Source: Aphelocoma coerulescens
Lineage: Eukaryota > Chordata > Aves > Passeriformes > Corvidae
Assembly: GCF_041296385.1 (NCBI RefSeq)
Contig: NC_091013.1
Coordinates: 31,071,001 to 31,135,000 of the forward strand
Direction: 5' to 3'
Length of the DNA stretch: 64,000 nucleotides
Shown one piece after another: positions 11,801-23,985 of the stretch. The notes under the pieces were generated by a model. The model did not search any database. It saw only the letters and a list, made by a program, of their open reading frames with translations, and had not been told where the DNA came from. How positions within the stretch are numbered: the stretch's first letter is position 1; every line of letters begins with the position of its first letter. The position numbers were made by a program, and so were the translations under genes.

Positions 11801-14800
11801 TCTTGGCTCAAAAGTTATTTGAGTCATGACAGAGTCCCCATATGCATGTGGTAGGTAGGTTTCTGATCTTTGAAGGGGTGCACTAATTTACAGAATTTGA
11901 AAGTATATGACAAGGTATCATAATTCCTAAGTAGCAATAATATGAAATTTCTGACTAAAGGCCAGTGACTTTTGACTAGAGATCTTAGCTATGAAGAAAG
12001 CCAGTTAAAACTTGGCAGGTGCTGTTGGTCTATATTGCTGAAATCTTGTGTATGTTCTATCAGTGAACCATCTTAAGAGTTACGAAGATTCTGAGGTGCT
12101 CAATGCAATAGTTTGCTCACCAGTTACGTTATAAAAAATGGTGAAAGAAGGAATAAAGGGATGAGTGTGTTTGAAAAATAAGCAAATGAACTGTGTCCCT
12201 CAGCAAAATTTTTCTAGCAAGCAGTACTAGCATTAAAAACTTTAATGTTTGTTTCATCTTTGATCTATGGATGTGAGCTAAAAATCTAGCAGAGATACAC
12301 CCATACCTATGTGTGTGCATGTGTCTTAGTACCTATGAAAGCCACACTCTAAGTACTAAATATGAAGCTGTATGAGGACATTAGAAGTACCTCTCTTATC
12401 AGCATTTAAAAGATAACATGCAAAGAACGCCTCAGGATGGGCAGGGATGTATTGGCTGTGCCGAGTGGAGGATAACTCACATCTTAAAAGCAGGGAACTT
12501 TTCACCTTGAGTTTCCTAGTTCTATCATGTTAGATAATGATAGAAAATTGTTTCCCCATAAACACTGGTCCCTTTTGCCTTAAGCTGCCACTTAAGTGCA
12601 CTGGTGTCTGCTGATGAAGGCTACTGCTGTGGTTAATCTAACTTTCTCCTCTTTGGGTAGTTTCAGAAGGCAGGGCTCATACTTGAGGGGGAATAATTTA
12701 TGTTCAAATACCTAAGTGGTATTTGGAGATTCAGGATGGGGAAATGCAGCTGTGGCACTGTGGGGGGGGTAACTCTGCTACTGCTTGTACCAAATATGTT
12801 CTCTGAATGAATGCAAGGTATCGGTTCCTGAGGCTGTCTAATCTGACATCTGTTGTCCACATGTGAGTTACCTGTAGTACCGAAAAATACAGTTGAAAAC
12901 ATGAAATCACTAAAATACAGCTCCAGTCTCCACCTGTCGTACCCTGCCCCCTCTAGGAAAAAAAAATTGGAAAACTGAGCAGCTGTGTTATTATTCGCTT
13001 CAGTTCTGGAAACAAGAAGGCTGTAGAGACTTTCACCTAACGGGCTTGTTTTGTAGCACCCTGTGCTTGTTGCAGGTTGATACTCTGAAATGATGCTGTT
13101 GTGTGAAGGCTTATGCCTAAAGCCCAAGGGGCCACATGAGATGTTTCTCAAGGTCATAAAACTTTCCTGGATCAGGATATTAAAATGAACGCAGCAGAGT
13201 TAAGTGACATTATTTTTCTTGTCAGCTTATGTGCTTGCAGAAATTACTATCTGGAGACTTTTGTTGTTAATTTTAGTGCCTTTTAATCTGTGGAGTATTC
13301 TCTGATTGGAATTTTTGTTTCAGCACAGCATACTTGTTAAAAAAACTTTATGGATCCTGACAGCAAAGTACTTCTGCATTGAAGCAGTTCCAAAAGCAGC
13401 TCGTAGCATTTATTTTTGTTGGTGGTTGAAGCTCAGCCAAGAAGCTGGTTCCTTCATCTGAGTTAATCCTTAAAGTCTTCCTCCATTTGCATGGGCAGGC
13501 AGAGGGAAAGGGAATGGGGACACTGACATGTGAGGAGTTACAGGCTTAGACATAATTGTTGATGAAATTTGCATAATATGCTTTTCTGAGAGTTTCGGGG
13601 CCATTTGGTCTTGGACCTTGATGTCATATACCCTAAAGAATTTTAGCAAGTTTCGGCTTTGCAGTCAGAATCTCTCATAATTTAACAGTTTTAAACATAG
13701 TAACTTTAAATGGTAAAAATAAAGAAAAGAGAAAGACATAAAACTGTCAGCCAAAGGCACACATGCTTGCTTATACTCACTGCTTTTTCCCTTGAATGAA
13801 TCACTTGCTCTGTCATTTTGATTTGTCTAGGAGCATTTTCTTCCATAGAAGAGATCCCAGAAAACATTGTACATGATCATGAGAAGAATGGCCTTCCACG
13901 CTTGTCCTCTTTCAGTGACTCTGAAATTAAAAAACGGTAAGTGGCCCTTCTAATGAGGGACGGGGTTGAGGTCAGTGGTGTTATGAGCAGTCAAGGGTAC
14001 AGCTGAAGTCTGCATCTGAAACTCAGGACAGCAGAGTTTCTGCTCCACCACTTGTATTACGGCACTATTCTGTTACCCTCACGGATGTTGCTGTGTCTGC
14101 CTTCCTACTGGCTTTGAAGGAGAACACCAGTGTAATTTGTGGTATAGTTAGCTGAGCCAGCCAACTCCTCAGATATAAGGTTTCTGTAATTCAGTGCATA
14201 CCTAGTTGTTAGATAGTTGACCTTCAGAACTGAAGGTTTAATTGGACAGCCCATTCCTGATGTCTTGCATGGTAAACCTTACTGCCTATGGGTAAGATTG
14301 TTGTTGCAGCAGACTTAATTACTGGGATTGAACTGGTTAGATTTAAATTGTTAGTGCTTCTTAGCCCCACAATATTTTCCATTCAGCTGAACCACTTTGT
14401 CTTCCTGTTCAAGTGCTTCTAGTTATTTTCAGAGCCAAAAAATACTCTGCAATAGAACTTCTACATTACTTCAGCTCGATCTTTAACTGTGCCTGCTCTC
14501 ATCTCTACTAGAGCCTGTGCCATATATAATCCCTGTAAGGGGTGGCAACATGGACAGAACAGGACATAAGATGACAGTGGACACGTGTAAGCGTGTGCTT
14601 GCATGGGGTTTGTGTGCATTATGCCATTCTGAAGACTCAACCCCTTATACATGTGTCAGATGTCAGTAGAGCTCAGCCCAAGGTTTTTTGTTGCATGCAG
14701 TGGCACAAGGACATTTATCACAGCTCTGCCTGTAGAATTGGGGTCAGTTGATTGGATTGATACTGTGCAAAGCAAAGTATTGTCACTGTTTTCTTGAGAA

Positions 14801-16344
14801 AGGGGATGTGTTCTCCCTCCCTGCGAGCAGCCCTGAATTATTCACCTAGGAGTGCACCCTAGTTAGGATATATGAAATTGAATGCCACTATTGCTTGGGT
14901 TGCTGCATTCTCTGCTCAGCATGGAAGCTATGCTGCAGGTGTGTAACATGAAATTACCAGAGTTTTAGGTATGGAAAGCAGGATGGTGTGCATCTGTTGA
15001 TTTAGTTTGCTGACCTCTATCTAGCCCTGCCTGGCTAGGAGTAAGTCAGCAGAATCTGAAGTATGATTCAAGTCCTGTAGAGGCTGAAAAGAGTCCGTCC
15101 ACATCCAGTCCCTCCTTATTACAGTGAGGATTGGGCTCTCAATCTCTTTTCTTAGTTATTTCTTGAAATAAACTTTGTTTTCAATTTACTCCTACAGATA
15201 ATCTGACTACAGAATATTACATATTACAGTATCACAGTAATACGTGAAATTCATTTGAAAACTGTGGTCACATGTTTCACTGTTGAAACATGTGGTCTCA
15301 ATAGTGTTCTCAGCTGTTACTGAAAACATGACAAAACATCAAATAAAATACCTTTTTTTTTTTAAACTTAAGCAGCAATTTATCTAACTGCCTGCCAGTG
15401 AAAAATGCAGCCTTCTGTATGCATTTAGCTTCAGCAGTGCACTTTTCCCCATGCCCTTATGTATTTTGCTTTTTGAGCTCGATCACGTGGCATAACATAT
15501 GTCTTTGACTTGGAGTTCTCTGCATCTTTTGTCTCCTGTTCATATGGATTGAGATAAACTAAACTCCTCCAGTTTGAAAAAAACGTGAAAACTGGGGTAA
15601 ACTATTTCCTCTTTGTCCTGTATGCAAAAACTGCTAGTAAGAAGACAGAAATGGTATTTCTAGTCCTTTTGATTATAATACTGATAGACTATGCAAGTGC
15701 TTTGAGATTTATATTGCTATGGCTGTGTTCAGAGTTGATGTACATTTTTTAAGTATGTGCTAAACACTTTCCTTAATTCTTTCATTTTTTTTCTTCCTCT
15801 GTTTAGACTGAATTTATACTTCAAGTTTTTTATTGTTAGAGATCCATTTGAAAGACTTATTTCTGCATTTAAAGACAAGTTTGTGCACAATCCTCGGTTT
15901 GAACCTTGGTACCGGCATGAAATTGCTCCCGGCATCATTCGTAAATACAGAAAGAATCGCACAGAGACCAAAGGGCTGCAGTTTGAGGATTTTGTGCGCT
16001 ACCTGGGTGACCCGAATCACCGATGGCTGGATGTTCAGTTTGGTGACCACATCATTCACTGGGTAACATATGTGGAGCTTTGTGCTCCCTGTGAAATCAC
16101 ATACAGTGTGATCGGACACCACGAGACCCTGGAGGACGATGCTCCATATATCCTGAAAGCAGCTGGCATAGACCACTTGGTGTCATACCCCACCATCCCA
16201 CCAGGCATAACAGTGTACAACAGAACAAAAGTAGAGCGGTATTTTTCAGGAATTAGCAAGAGAGACATAAGACGCCTCTATGCACGATTTGAAGGCGATT
16301 TTAAACTCTTTGGTTATCGTGAGCCTGATTTCTTGCTTAACTGA
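5744..16344 (+). CDS. CHST10: Carbohydrate sulfotransferase 10 (HNK-1 sulfotransferase), complete, five coding exons
   Basis: Join 5744-5843, 8555-8652, 11355-11589, 13831-13936, 15807-16344, giving 358 residues (human 356). The Golgi enzyme moves sulfate from PAPS to O-3 of the terminal glucuronic acid of GlcA-Gal-GlcNAc, completing the HNK-1 epitope on neural adhesion glycoproteins and glycolipids. It is a type II membrane protein: short cytosolic tail, hydrophobic anchor at about residues 5-27, stem to about 80, then the sulfotransferase domain. The PAPS 5'-phosphosulfate loop CQTPKVGNTQWKK is at 126-138 and the 3'-phosphate motif VRDPFERLISAF at 190-201. N-glycosylation sequons NRT are at N230 and N318. 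All splice sites are GT-AG and phases join without a stop. The ATG begins MHHQWLLLAACFW, as in mammalian CHST10, with A at -3. The protein matches human CHST10 almost throughout, most closely in the last exon; the stem (34-75) is most diverged. LONRF2 follows on the same strand, as in mammals. Confidence 0.97.
5844..8554 (+). other. CHST10: CHST10 intron 2
   Basis: Standard GT-AG intron, AT-rich. No recognisable gene or repeat beyond short T-runs (for example near 6606 and 7005-7019). Confidence 0.85.
8555..8652 (+). CDS. CHST10: CHST10 exon 3: stem region
   Basis: Acceptor CTTCTTTAG before 8555, donor TTCCAG|GTGCAT at 8652/8653, 98 bases. It encodes residues 34-66 (begins GYGAKQEPL, includes PEEKHWPEEF, matching human AKQE and PEEKHIPEE). 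This stem is the least conserved part of the protein. It is too short and shifted in frame to stand out as an open frame, and was placed by splice phase and homology. Confidence 0.93.
9781..10503 (-). repeat. CR1 LINE fragment, antisense to CHST10
   Basis: Begins with the reverse complement of the CR1 tail (TCATAGAATCACAGAATGG), continues through 'agatcatctagttccagctc', 'cagagccccatccagcctggccttgaat' and 'ccaggctgaacagccacagctg', and ends in the 'tctgtattgatattggggattgcc' block. It is the best-preserved CR1 in the window and includes part of the reverse-transcriptase-proximal 3' region. It is truncated at its 5' (right) end, as usual for CR1. Confidence 0.95.
10845..10970 (-). repeat. Short CR1 LINE fragment, antisense to CHST10
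   Basis: 'acattctgagttggaagggacctgcaaggatcattgagtccaactctt' followed by 'gcacaggacatccccaagaatcacaccatg' is the reverse complement of a CR1 3' end. A truncated copy about 125 bases long. Confidence 0.9.
11355..11589 (+). CDS. CHST10: CHST10 exon 4: PAPS-binding loop
   Basis: Acceptor CATTTCATAAAG before 11355, donor AATG|GTATCT at 11589/11590, 235 bases. It encodes residues 67-144: PTGKAF..., the conserved MERLELLRNVCRD helix, SKFVLDRIFVCDKHKILF, and the 5'-phosphosulfate loop TPKVGNTQWKK. It ends in phase 1. The donor is weaker than consensus at +4 to +6. Confidence 0.96.
11590..13830 (+). other. CHST10: CHST10 intron 4
   Basis: GT-AG intron. A minus-strand open frame of 164 codons (12663-13157) lies in it but has no recognisable domain. 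No repeat is identified. Confidence 0.8.
13831..13936 (+). CDS. CHST10: CHST10 exon 5
   Basis: Acceptor GATTTGTCTAG before 13831, donor AAACG|GTAAGT at 13936/13937, 106 bases. It encodes residues 145-179 plus two bases of R180: GAFSSIEEIPENIVHDHEKN..., nearly identical to the human exon. It is not covered by a long open frame and was placed by homology and phase. Confidence 0.95.
13937..15806 (+). other. CHST10: CHST10 intron 5
   Basis: GT-AG intron, AT-rich, with a T-run at about 15351-15363. No gene or mobile element is recognised. Confidence 0.85.
15807..16344 (+). CDS. CHST10: CHST10 last coding exon: catalytic core and stop
   Basis: Acceptor TCCTCTGTTTAG before 15807; TGA at 16342-16344. 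It encodes residues 180-358 with the 3'-phosphate-binding motif VRDPFERLISAF, the sulfotransferase-2 family block NPRFEPWYRHEIAPG, NHRWLDVQFGDHIIHW, and the C-terminal RRLYARFEGDFKLFGY...DFLLN. This is the strongest match to mammalian CHST10 in the gene. Confidence 0.98.
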
Positions 16345-17250
16345 CACCTGGGATGAGATATGAAAAGGTGTCTCATGGATTAATCTAAACCTGCGTGAAT
16401 ACCAGCTGCAACACTGACAGAGCTGAGAATGACCATTTGTTTTCTAGCTTTTTGATGTTGCTCCACCTTTCAGTGAAATATTTGTCATATGAACAAGTAG
16501 GGGCTTATAGTTGTTGTTTCCTGACCACGTTTTCAGTACATGACATTGCAATTTGTTAGGAATTATGTCTCTGTTATCTGAAATACAGAATTTGACTTCT
16601 CCCTTCTTCCCTCCAAGAAAAAAGAGGGACAACAAATGGGCTGTGATCTTCCTCTCCTCCCAGACAGAAGGCCATTTTTGAAATGTTGTGAAGTATTTAT
16701 AAAGATGGCAATTCCACTGTGGGTTAACCGTGACGTGGGTAAACATGATGATTCCTGCTCATGAGAAAGTCACGTAGTTTCCCATGAGCTTTGTAAATGA
16801 GAGGCCAGTACAGGACTAGAAATTGATCAAATGCTTGACAAATATAACCATCTAGGTTCTGTCATGTGACTGCTATAATAACAGTAATGCTGATCTAATC
16901 CCATTCTTGTTTGTCAAAAAATGAACCTAATTAGACAGAAGCTTTTAGATGTAAGAAAATGAACTGGTTCCACACCCCAGTTGTCTGTATTTTTGTCAAG
17001 TGTTTACTGTATTTACTACTGATGTATTGAGCCTCATAATTCTACTTTTGATTTTCAAGAGATTATTTAACTTCTGGCTATGTAAGTTATGTGAGAATAC
17101 CAGCTGCAAGTGGAGCATAGAAGAAATACAAAACTGCTAAGGAAACTTTAAGGAAAATTAATTTAAAGTATCAGTTGTATTTGTGGGAGCACACATAATA
17201 ATCACAAGGTGCTCTCACGCAATTTAACTTGTCTTCTAACAGTTAAGATT

Positions 17251-17256
17251 AATAAA
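17251..17256 (+). terminator. CHST10: Alternative polyadenylation signal AATAAA (CHST10)
   Basis: First canonical AATAAA downstream of the CHST10 stop, at TTAATAAAGAAG. Could make a shorter 3' UTR of about 0.9 kb. Confidence 0.35.
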
Positions 17257-18344
17257 GAAGTTACAAAAGCAAGATGTCATATTAAAGAGCTGCTTACTTG
17301 GGTTAATGATCCACCTTTTTCTTGTATCCAGCCTTGCTCAGTTGAGTACCTCAGAGAACAGAAAGTTTATCCCCCTCTGGAAATTCATATTGCTACTGCT
17401 AAAGGAGAGAAGGAGACAAGAGGAGTCCCTCATTTTTTCAGTGATTCATGCCATGGTATCCCAAGTCAAAAATGACCAATATTTATGTTACTGATGTGGT
17501 GGATTGGCTATTTACCAAAAGTTTGAATGTCACCTAAATTCATGTACCCATTTTATGCATTAAAAAAAAAAAAAGAGATCTGAATTGAGTGGATGCAGCC
17601 ATCATATTTGCTTGTGCTTGTATTGTGTCTTATAAAGAGCAGTCTCTTGTCTGAGTTCACCAGCAGTAAAAGTCAGTGTGCTGCCACTTCATCCCACAGG
17701 CCATAGAAGAGAGATGGACCAAATATCTGAAATACAGGGATTGCTCTGTTGCAGTGAGCATGTGAACAGTATTTTTTAAATCTTAGCCCCAAAAGATTTA
17801 TTTTCAGATCAGCATAATGTTGCTGGCTAGAAATGCAAATGACAGCCAGTGCTATGGAATCTGCTTTTAAATCCAGCCACTGTATGTTTTTGATAGCTTT
17901 CTGTATTAACACAAGGAAGCATCTTGCACTTGTGTAAAAGGAAAGCTGTGCCAAGCTGACATGTGCTGCTACCCACAAAAAGGAAGCCCTGTTGTAGCTG
18001 GAAATGATTTCAGAAAGATCTCAACAGATGAATTGAAATAAGGGAGAATCACTAACTGGGCATCATTGGCAAGAGAATAATCCAGGGTGGCAAAGTTGGA
18101 AGGTGGGATATTTTTCAGGTTGGTTTGCTTTGGTTTTTTTAACAATTACAGTGCCCTAACTTGTTCTTAACCAATGATAAAAAGATGTTAACAGCTCCAG
18201 GTTTTTCTGTGGTTTTCTTAATATGGGAACTTATCAAAATGCACTGTTAAATGCATTTTGGAGCTAATAACCTGATTGATTACCTCGCTACCAATTTAAA
18301 ATGTAACAGTGAATAATGTATAGTAAATTCAGGCCTTAAAGTTT

Positions 18345-18350
18345 AATAAA
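18345..18350 (+). terminator. CHST10: Likely polyadenylation signal AATAAA (CHST10)
   Basis: GTTTAATAAAGTAG followed by a T/G-containing stretch (GAATTGTTTTCCTCTG). A further AATAAA at 19474 is another candidate. Confidence 0.45.
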
Positions 18351-21300
18351 GTAGAATTGTTTTCCTCTGAAAGCATGAGCTACGGATCACACAGAAGGCC
18401 AATGTATGTTTTTCTCGGTAAATTACTTAATGTATTGCTTGCCTAAAAATTGCCAGGTGCAAAGTGCTGCATAAATATTAAGTAATAATAATTTTTTCTG
18501 ATAGCTTTCTCTGCATTGAGTTCTCTCGAGCATCTGTGAACAGAGCTATAGACTGACCTAGGCAGAGATGCATAATCCTCTCCCATGTCCATGTTCCCAG
18601 GCTTTTCAGGCTGGAACTGGAATGCACACTACCATTTCTTCAATTCAAATGCAATGTTTCTCCTTTCAGTTACACGTTTCTGAGCTATATTTTCTTTCTA
18701 GGAGAGTGGAGGTTTTCTTTCCTTACATGGCTGAAGTAACAATGATGCAATTTTGGCATGTCTCTTGAAGAACCTTAGATACTGTGATGGTCACTGGCAA
18801 GGTGTGGTAGGGCTCTCCTTAAATTGGTGTAGTGCAGGTAGGGTGACGGTCAGAGTGTGCTGTGCTAGGGAGGAGGCCCTTGCCATGCTAGTTATGATGA
18901 ATTAAATGCTTGTGGTTTGTTTTAGCTTGATTGTACTCTGCACAAGGCTTTTACAAATGTAGTCTCAGTGGCATGCACAAACATACTTTGGCTGTTCAGA
19001 TGTCATTTGCATACCGCTTTCAAACTGCAGATGATACTTATGTCATATTTTTGGAACTGCTGGCCCAGATTATCCTTTCTCCTTTCTTATTATTGTTACA
19101 GCTTCAGGAAACAAATTCATATCCTTACTTTGTACATCTCTGTCTCTTTTTGTTGTCTCTCCTCAGCAGCTTTTGAATCCTTTGGCCCATTTTACCCACA
19201 TTTTACAAAGGAAAGTCAAGGGGTAGTGAGTTGAAGTAATTTCCTTGAAAATAGGAGGAAAAACATTCCATGTACATCAGAGTCCATACTGTATCTTGGC
19301 TTTAGTGAAAGTACAGACAGGGAACAGTTTTACTGTATCTGCTTGTATGGAGCTCCTAGTTTATAATGGACACCCTTCCCTAGTGCTCCCTACAGTTTGG
19401 CCTCTTTTCCCAGCTAACAAAGACAAAAATTAAATTAAAATGTATTCTGTAGGTCTGTTATCTTCATGTTCGTAATAAAAATTGAGCTGACTGGATTTTT
19501 TGAGGTCTTGGGGGTAAGAGGGTTTGTCTTGTGAAAATGGATTCAGAATTCACTTGTTTGTGAAACAACTTTATGTTAAAACCTGTCTCCTTTCCTCTTA
19601 ACTTCAGCTGGCAGTGCATTGTCTGCTGTGCTTTCTGATTGCGTGCCGTGGAGATGTTTTTCTGTAGTTAAAAATACATGTGCATTTTTTTTATTTTGGG
19701 AACTGTTCTGTCAAAGAAAATGTCTTGAAAATATGTATTCTTCCCCAAAAAGCATGTTGTTTTCTGATTCATGCTCAGATGCTGCCCTGTTTGTACTGGG
19801 GTAAGGCTCCCTGCTGCTCCACGTGTCTCCATCCTCAGATTAAGGAAGCCATCAGACAGCTCTGGCTTTTGTGTAACATCACTTTTTCCTTGAGGTGTTA
19901 ATAACTTTGTTGGCTGGGAAAGCAGCCTTTGATCTTATCTGTGCTCCAGAAAGTTTGCTGGGAAAAAGAGTGATTATATAGGGATTGCTTAAGCTTATTT
20001 TCTCAGATGAAAAAGGATGTCTTCTTGTCAGTGTATCTGCCTGTATCTGATATCGCTTAATTGACAGAGAGAGAGAGGGAATGATATTTCTGCTTAATGG
20101 CCGTGTAGTGATTTAAGCTAGCCCCCATCCTATTGTTATAGCAACATGAAGGGACCTGGAAGGAGGTGTAAAGTCAACATGTGCTTGTTTGAAATGTGAG
20201 GGTGTAAAGGAAACTTGACATGGGAGTTGGTTCCTGGAGATTTATCGTGTCCAATTACTTGTTACATGTCATCTGCAGAGGCTGGTGTGGCCTATGCTTG
20301 AGAAGATTTATGCGAGGTAGAAAGAGGCTTGTGGGTGGTGGAAAATTCCCTTTCAGCCTAAGTTAGCTGTGCGTGTTCCTGGGCTGCTGCCATGGGGAAG
20401 GTTTTAGAAGGAAATGATCCTATTAGCAGCAAAGCCTTGCAGGTGCTTGGGCTGGTGAGCAGAGTGCCTCCCTCCTGGAGGCTCTTCGGCTCACACTGAT
20501 GTGTGCAGCCAGCTTTGGTGCTGCCTTGTATAAATCTCTATTTTTGTGCTTTTAATGCAATTGTGTGCAGCTGAGCTGTCAGCTTGGTTTCCTGTGTGTG
20601 GCAGTAGCCTGAGGTGACTCATCTCCTCGCCACCAGAGCAGCTTTGAAAGGCCTGCAGCCTGTTTTGCTATGCAGCAGGAGACATTTCCCTTATGAAGAG
20701 AGCCGTATTAAGCCTGCAGCCATGCAGCTGATGGCAACTGGCTGGTGTAAGCATGAAAATGGTGCTGTTTGGGTCTTCCTGCTGTAAAATCATAATTTTC
20801 CCTTTTAATCCAGGCAGGAGTGAATGGGAAAAAAAGATGTGTGCTTGCTTTGAGTCACAAAAAGGAGCTGTGCTGTTAGATATTCCAGACTGGTAAACCC
20901 AAGCAAGACAAAGTCTGTGAGAGCAACGCTGAAAAGAGCCATGGGTGGTATTTTTAAGGCCCCTGGAGATGCTGGACATGTTGAAGGAGAGTTGCTGAAG
21001 CTTTCTGGGAGGTGTCAGGGGAGCAAGCATGCTCCCCATAGCATGTATGTGCATGCCAGAGGAGCAGATGGTGATGGGACAGCATGCACATGGCAGGCTG
21101 AAAGTGTGAAGCATCTACTGTGGGTGTCTGTTTGAAATCACAGAAAGGAGGAAAGAAAAAAAAAAGGTGAGAAGGAAGTAACGAAAAAATAATTCTGAAG
21201 GCTGCACCCCTGGAAATGCAGTACCCACTCTTAACAGAAGCATGCCAACTGCCCTGGATGTGTACAAATAATTTCTGAGCAGTTTGTAGCACCAAAGCAA

Positions 21301-23635
21301 ATCTGCAAATGGAGGATAAAGCGCAATCATAGAGTATCTGTAGGTGCTCTGCAAAGTGATTTAATACTGAGAAGCTAGCCAAAGCTCCCAATTGTGCCTA
21401 AGTAAGTGGATCTCATCTAGGAAAAATCCATAGCTATACTGGAAGCATACAAGTAGAAAAAGCTCTTGTGGGATAATTAGCTCTGTAAAGAACCAAGTGT
21501 TATGCACCTGCTGGGATTTAAGAAATAGGAACATTTCCTTTTGAACATCTTTTTTTCCTGTTCTCTGCAGCCTTTCTGCTTTATTCAGTTTTCTTTCCTG
21601 TGTCCTGAGAGGTCTTTGGATGATACACCGCAGTAGGACACATCATTCTTCTCTTGTCAGAAGGGTGGAAGAGGCTGTAGGAAATACAAAATGTTCTCTC
21701 TAATTTTGAGAAACTCAAGAAAAATACAGGGGAGTTTTTATCAATCATGAATGAACTTGTGGTGACTGAAACATTAAGATTGCATGGGTTACTTCTTAGA
21801 TGTTCCATGTGTTGGGCAGAAATTCACTTACAGAAAAATGATCACTGTTCTGTATTTGGCTTCTTTGTTCTTATGTTTTGAGTAAGGTTTTACAGCAAGT
21901 AAAATTTGAAGTCTGCCATACCACAAAGCTTCACTTTAGATCCACTTACTTTGCTTTCATTCTTCTGTACATATTTTGTAGAGTAAGAGTCAACTCTGCT
22001 CTTACTCAGTTTCTTTCATTTCTGACTATTCTTTGCAATGCTGTGGCACGTACGAAAAGGCAATGAGCAAGAGGAGTCAGCAAATACTCTGGAGAGAACA
22101 GGACTCCAAAGTAGACCTTTATTTGTATGCTGCCTCCATCTACAGCATCTGCTTCCTTTTATTATCTTTTCAGTCTAGTTCTTTGCTGTAAAACCTGCTA
22201 GGGTACGTATTTGTGGTTAAAGCTACAGATTTAGAAATGTGGTAAGAGGGAAGGGATAAGGAACAGTGTTGCAGCAGGAAAGAAAGAAGCAGCATGAGGA
22301 AGGGGCTTCCACACCCCCTTTCACAGTTCCACACCTTTTGCTCCTTCTTGTATACTCATGTTTGACAGCTTTTAGGACATAAGTTCTTGGCCTTATGGGA
22401 AGCATGCTGTGTAGTTTAGCTGGGTTTCTCAGTGTCTCAGCTGCATGCTTGCACACACTTGCTCTTCTCTGATAGAATCAGGAAAGATTCTTAGAGGTGA
22501 GACCTTTGTTCCATCATGTGTTACAGTACTGCATAGCAAAGATGGAGCAAAGGTGTTATTTTCTTCCTTTCTGAGCAGTAACAGTGTGTTCCTTAATTCT
22601 CTTGACTACTGGAGAGTATAAACATGATTTCGCTTTTCTGGAAGATGACCAGTGATAACTGTTTTTATCAGGTTTTAATCTTAGAACACTGTTTAGATAC
22701 ATCTCTGTGTGACAGCAAGGTACTGCAGTAAATTATAATTGGTTTTTGTAGGTTTAGAGTTGACTTAATAGATCATTGGAAATGCCATTCTGACGGAAAA
22801 CAACTTAGGTGCATTACTTATATCTCCATGTAACGATCTGTCATATGATTGCATGCCAGTCAAAGAAAAATAACTTCATTAGATAGCAATGCTTTTTTAT
22901 TGTAATCCTCTTACTTGTGGATTTGGGTCTTAAAATACAGCATGGTAGATTTGTCCTGTGTACTCCTCTCCTGTTCTAAAGTAGTGTTGGCAGAAATTTC
23001 ATACCTCTATTATTTTGGGAACTCTTTTCTGCAGCTTCTAGTTGAAACCGTTTAAGCACTTTGCATTGGAAAATGTGTAATTGGACTGTGGGTACACCAG
23101 AAGAACAGTGTGAAGGCTTTGATGAAGAACTACAAGCCAGCAGTGTAACATGGCTGTGAGAAAGCTACCACCTGATTCTGCATGCATCCAGGTAAGTATT
23201 TCCAGTAGTGGCCAATAAAAATGAGTACGGTGACCAAGGCTGTGGAGAGGCCTTGCCTTGACCCCATTTCCAGTTCTCATCAGCTGTGACTCTGGGGAGC
23301 TGGCAGAGTTGCAGAGCTGCTGGTGTTTGAGCAGAACGACCAGAACTTGTTCAGCCTGAGAAAGGAGAGGGGGGTATAATAGGTGTCTAAACCTGTACTG
23401 GGACAAATGAAGTAGTGGGAGAATCTCACATCCAGAGAAGGAGGCAAGCCAGAAGACAATGCAGTCACAAAGACAAACCAGTTGGAGTTGGCCAGGAGCC
23501 AGCTGAGGCTGGAAAATAGGAGGAGGTTTCTTACCCTGAGGCTGTGTGTTGTCATTTTGGTATATACAAAGAGAGCAAAATAATAACAGGCTGCTATGCC
23601 ACTGCCTGTTCAAGCAGCAGAGGCCTTGACTTTGT
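18351..23635. other. Intergenic, no gene recognised
   Basis: Unique-looking sequence between CHST10 and LONRF2. It holds a short GA repeat near 20069 and several open frames of 60-190 codons on both strands without recognisable domains. AATAAA at 19474 could be a distal CHST10 poly(A) signal. Confidence 0.5.
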
Positions 23636-23985
23636 AGACTTGTTTAGGCTGGAAAAGACCTCTAAGGTCATGGAGTCCAATCATTAAAGTAACACTGCCA
23701 GGTCATCACTAAACCATGTCTGTGAGTGCCAGAGCTACGCGGATTTTAAATACTTCCAGGGATGGTAACCCTACCACTTCCCTGGGCAGCCTGTTCCAGA
23801 GCTTGACAACCCTTTCAGTGAAGAATTTTTTTTCCTGTCACACCTTGAGGCCATTTTCTCTTGTTCTGTCACTTGTTACATGGGAGAAGAGACCAACGTC
23901 CTTTCAGGTAGTTGTAGAGAGCAAGATGGTCTCCCCTGACAACCCCAGCTCCCAGCTATCCTCCAGGTCACATCTCTTCTCTCAG
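23636..23985 (-). repeat. CR1 LINE fragment, - orientation
   Basis: 'ggctggaaaagacctctaaggtcatggagtccaa' at the left, then 'aggtcatcactaaaccatgtc', 'gggcagcctgttccagagcttgacaaccctttcagtgaagaa' and 'ctcttgttctgtcacttgtta' are the reverse complement of a CR1 3' region. Truncated and moderately diverged. The right border is approximate. Confidence 0.92.

Larger units (their letters stand above)
16345..18350 (+). other. CHST10: CHST10 3' UTR (inferred)
   Basis: Non-coding sequence after the stop with no splice-like or coding signal. The length to the AATAAA at 18345 (about 2 kb) is reasonable for this gene. The end is inferred, not shown. Confidence 0.5.

Noticed and set aside
23155..23620. Sequence with vague CR1-like phrases upstream of the CR1 at 23636, and a 191-codon minus-strand frame
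   Set aside because: Similarity too patchy to call an element by eye, and the frame has no recognisable domain.
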